NCBI GenBank assembly: GCA_934234185.1
Contig: CAKQHO010000044.1
Coordinates: 1-23,254, forward strand
Origin: an uncultured Psychrobacillus sp.
GTDB taxonomy: Bacteria > Bacillota > Bacilli > Bacillales_A > Planococcaceae
Direction: 5' to 3'
Length of the DNA: 23,254 bases
Shown: positions 22,252-23,254 of the stretch, piece by piece
How positions within the stretch are numbered: position 1 is the first letter of the stretch
Layout of the letters: each line of letters begins with the position of its first letter
Notes under the pieces: model-generated
What the model was told of the DNA's origin: nothing
Databases searched by the model: none
What the model saw: the letters and a program-made list of their open reading frames with translations, nothing else
Program-made: the position numbers and the translations under genes

Positions 22252-23130
22252 TTACTTTTTCTTTCTTCTATACGTCTGATTTTGTATATCCTCAATAGCC
22301 TCTCTTGTTGCGTCTAGATAGGTGATAGTTGTATCAAATTGCTTAGAGGCAACCGACATGAATAATATATCCATTACATGTAGCTGTGCTAGTCTAGAAG
22401 AGGTCGCTGCACTTCTAAAATTGGCTTCTCTTGTCGGAGAGGTAAATAGCTGAATAGATGCTATTTCCGAAACTGGGGTTTGCCCATATTTCGTTAAACT
22501 AATAGTCGTAGCTCCTCTTTCATTAGCGAGCTCCAGAATTTTTTCAACCTCAAAGCTATTACCAGAAAAGGAGATCCCTAAAACAACATCATCCTCGTTT
22601 GCGTTAGCGACAATGGTTGCACCCATATGTAAATCCATACTGACCGTTGCTGGTTTATGAATTCGTAAAAACTTTTGCTGTGCATCTATCGCACTTATAC
22701 CAGACGCTCCCAACCCAAATAGATGAACATTTTTTGCATTCACAATTGCATCAGCTGCAAGCTCTAGCTGCTTACCATCAATAAGCTGCGCTGTTTCTAG
22801 CAATGTTTGAACTGCTTGATTTGTTACCTTCTGAATAGTGTCTTCCACAGGCTCATTCGGCTTGATATCGCGGTCGGTAAGTTCAATTTTACGACCTAGG
22901 TCTCCATTGATTCGCAGCTTTAGCTCTTGAAATCCCTTTAGCTTTAACGATTTACAAAGCCTTGTTACTGCTGCTCCACTTGTATGGCTCTTTTCCCCTA
23001 GCTCTGAAACGGTCATCTCTACTGTTTGCTCCGGATTAGTTAAGATAAAATCAGCAATTTTTTGCTCCGAAGGAGGCAGTATTTCTCTCATTTCTTTTAA
23101 TAAAACTAAACCACCACTTGCAATACCCAT
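22252..23130 (-). CDS. MurR/RpiR-family transcription regulator
   Basis: A 292-residue regulator with an N-terminal HTH_6 domain (about 10-85, including MTVSELGEKSHTSGAAVTRLCKSL) and a C-terminal SIS sugar-phosphate domain (about 120-260, with HLFGLGASGISAIDAQ and GISFSGNSFEV). It heads the nagA-nagB-msmX operon and probably senses an amino-sugar phosphate such as GlcNAc-6-P or GlcN-6-P. In B. subtilis the same enzymes are controlled by a GntR-type regulator (NagR/YvoA), so a different regulator family holds the position here. GAGG about ten bases before the ATG supports the start; another in-frame ATG (residue 14, MREILPPS) is close to the usual family start and cannot be excluded. Confidence 0.87.
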   Translation of the reverse strand: MGIASGGLVLLKEMREILPPSEQKIADFILTNPEQTVEMTVSELGEKSHTSGAAVTRLCKSLKLKGFQELKLRINGDLGRKIELTDRDIKPNEPVEDTIQKVTNQAVQTLLETAQLIDGKQLELAADAIVNAKNVHLFGLGASGISAIDAQQKFLRIHKPATVSMDLHMGATIVANANEDDVVLGISFSGNSFEVEKILELANERGATTISLTKYGQTPVSEIASIQLFTSPTREANFRSAATSSRLAQLHVMDILFMSVASKQFDTTITYLDATREAIEDIQNQTYRRKKK

Positions 23131-23147
23131 TTAAAATCATCCTCTAC

Positions 23148-23166
23148 TGAAATTTCTATTTGAAAT
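23148..23166. promoter_or_regulatory. Possible operator upstream of the RpiR gene
   Basis: TGAAAT repeats at 23148 and 23161, and ATTTC-TATTT-GAAAT (23152-23166) forms an inverted repeat, 18 bases before the regulator ATG. It is short and AT-rich, so chance is possible. Confidence 0.25.
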
Positions 23167-23232
23167 CCACTTTTTTAGGTGGCTTTGTGGGAGAGGCTAT
23201 TAAGCTAGCGGCAGTTAGAAAGGGGTGAGGGG

Positions 23233-23254
23233 ATGTATCGTTCATTTCAGAGTG
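23233..23254 (+). CDS. Possible start of a divergent gene, cut by the window edge
   Basis: AAAGGGGTG ends about six bases before an ATG that opens a frame reading MYRSFQS to the window end. Seven codons cannot identify a product. Support comes only from the ribosome-site-like sequence and the divergent position opposite the RpiR gene. Confidence 0.35.

Overview
The window looks like chromosomal DNA of a low-GC, endospore-forming member of the Bacillales, probably Bacillaceae or Planococcaceae; the genus cannot be fixed from sequence alone. The reasons are strong GGAGG ribosome binding sites, sigma-A type promoters, many U-tailed intrinsic terminators, a YhcN/YlaJ-type sporulation lipoprotein, a 6S-2-like RNA beside a yocH-type gene, and a cluster matching the Bacillus subtilis yrkE-F-H-I-J sulfur locus.

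Layout. (1) 35-2377: yocH-like LysM/3D wall protein (minus), an unannotated small RNA gene read as 6S-2 RNA (bsrB, minus, about 1433-1184) with its own promoter and terminator, then a membrane-anchored trypsin-like protease (plus). (2) 2449-7020: a two-gene minus-strand operon with a 1266-residue Upf1-like SF1 helicase carrying a roughly 500-residue coiled-coil insertion, and a 252-residue protein of unknown function with a possible winged helix. (3) 7209-9296: DUF485 protein plus acetate-type sodium symporter, with a palindrome at the predicted transcript start. (4) 9297-11274: a structured intergenic repeat, a spore-type lipoprotein and an M20 amidohydrolase. (5) 11279-16194: a persulfide/sulfane-sulfur cluster: CstR-type repressor, two DsrE-family proteins, a membrane-anchored rhodanese, a free rhodanese, a TusA-rhodanese fusion, a rhodanese-persulfide dioxygenase fusion, TusA and a TauE/SafE exporter. 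(6) 16225-19123: CYP152-type P450 peroxygenase, an alpha/beta hydrolase, and a methyltransferase. (7) 19191-23130: an amino-sugar operon RpiR regulator-nagA-nagB-msmX, and at the right edge a possible partial divergent gene.

How the parts work together. The sulfur cluster is the most informative region. The repressor has the two cysteines expected of a persulfide sensor, and its promoter holds a TATACC-N6-GGTATA palindrome exactly between the -35 and -10 boxes. Three more palindromes with the same spacing precede yrkE, yrkF and yrkH. At yrkF and yrkH the G-run of the palindrome is also the best Shine-Dalgarno sequence, which suggests repressor binding sites merged with translation starts. The enzymes would carry, oxidise and export sulfur: rhodanese/TusA/DsrE carriers, a non-haem iron dioxygenase and a sulfite exporter.

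The candidates for something undescribed are the helicase/partner pair, the operator/ribosome-site overlap, and the repeat family with one full and one shortened copy. All functions are inferred from reading protein and DNA motifs; no database search was run.
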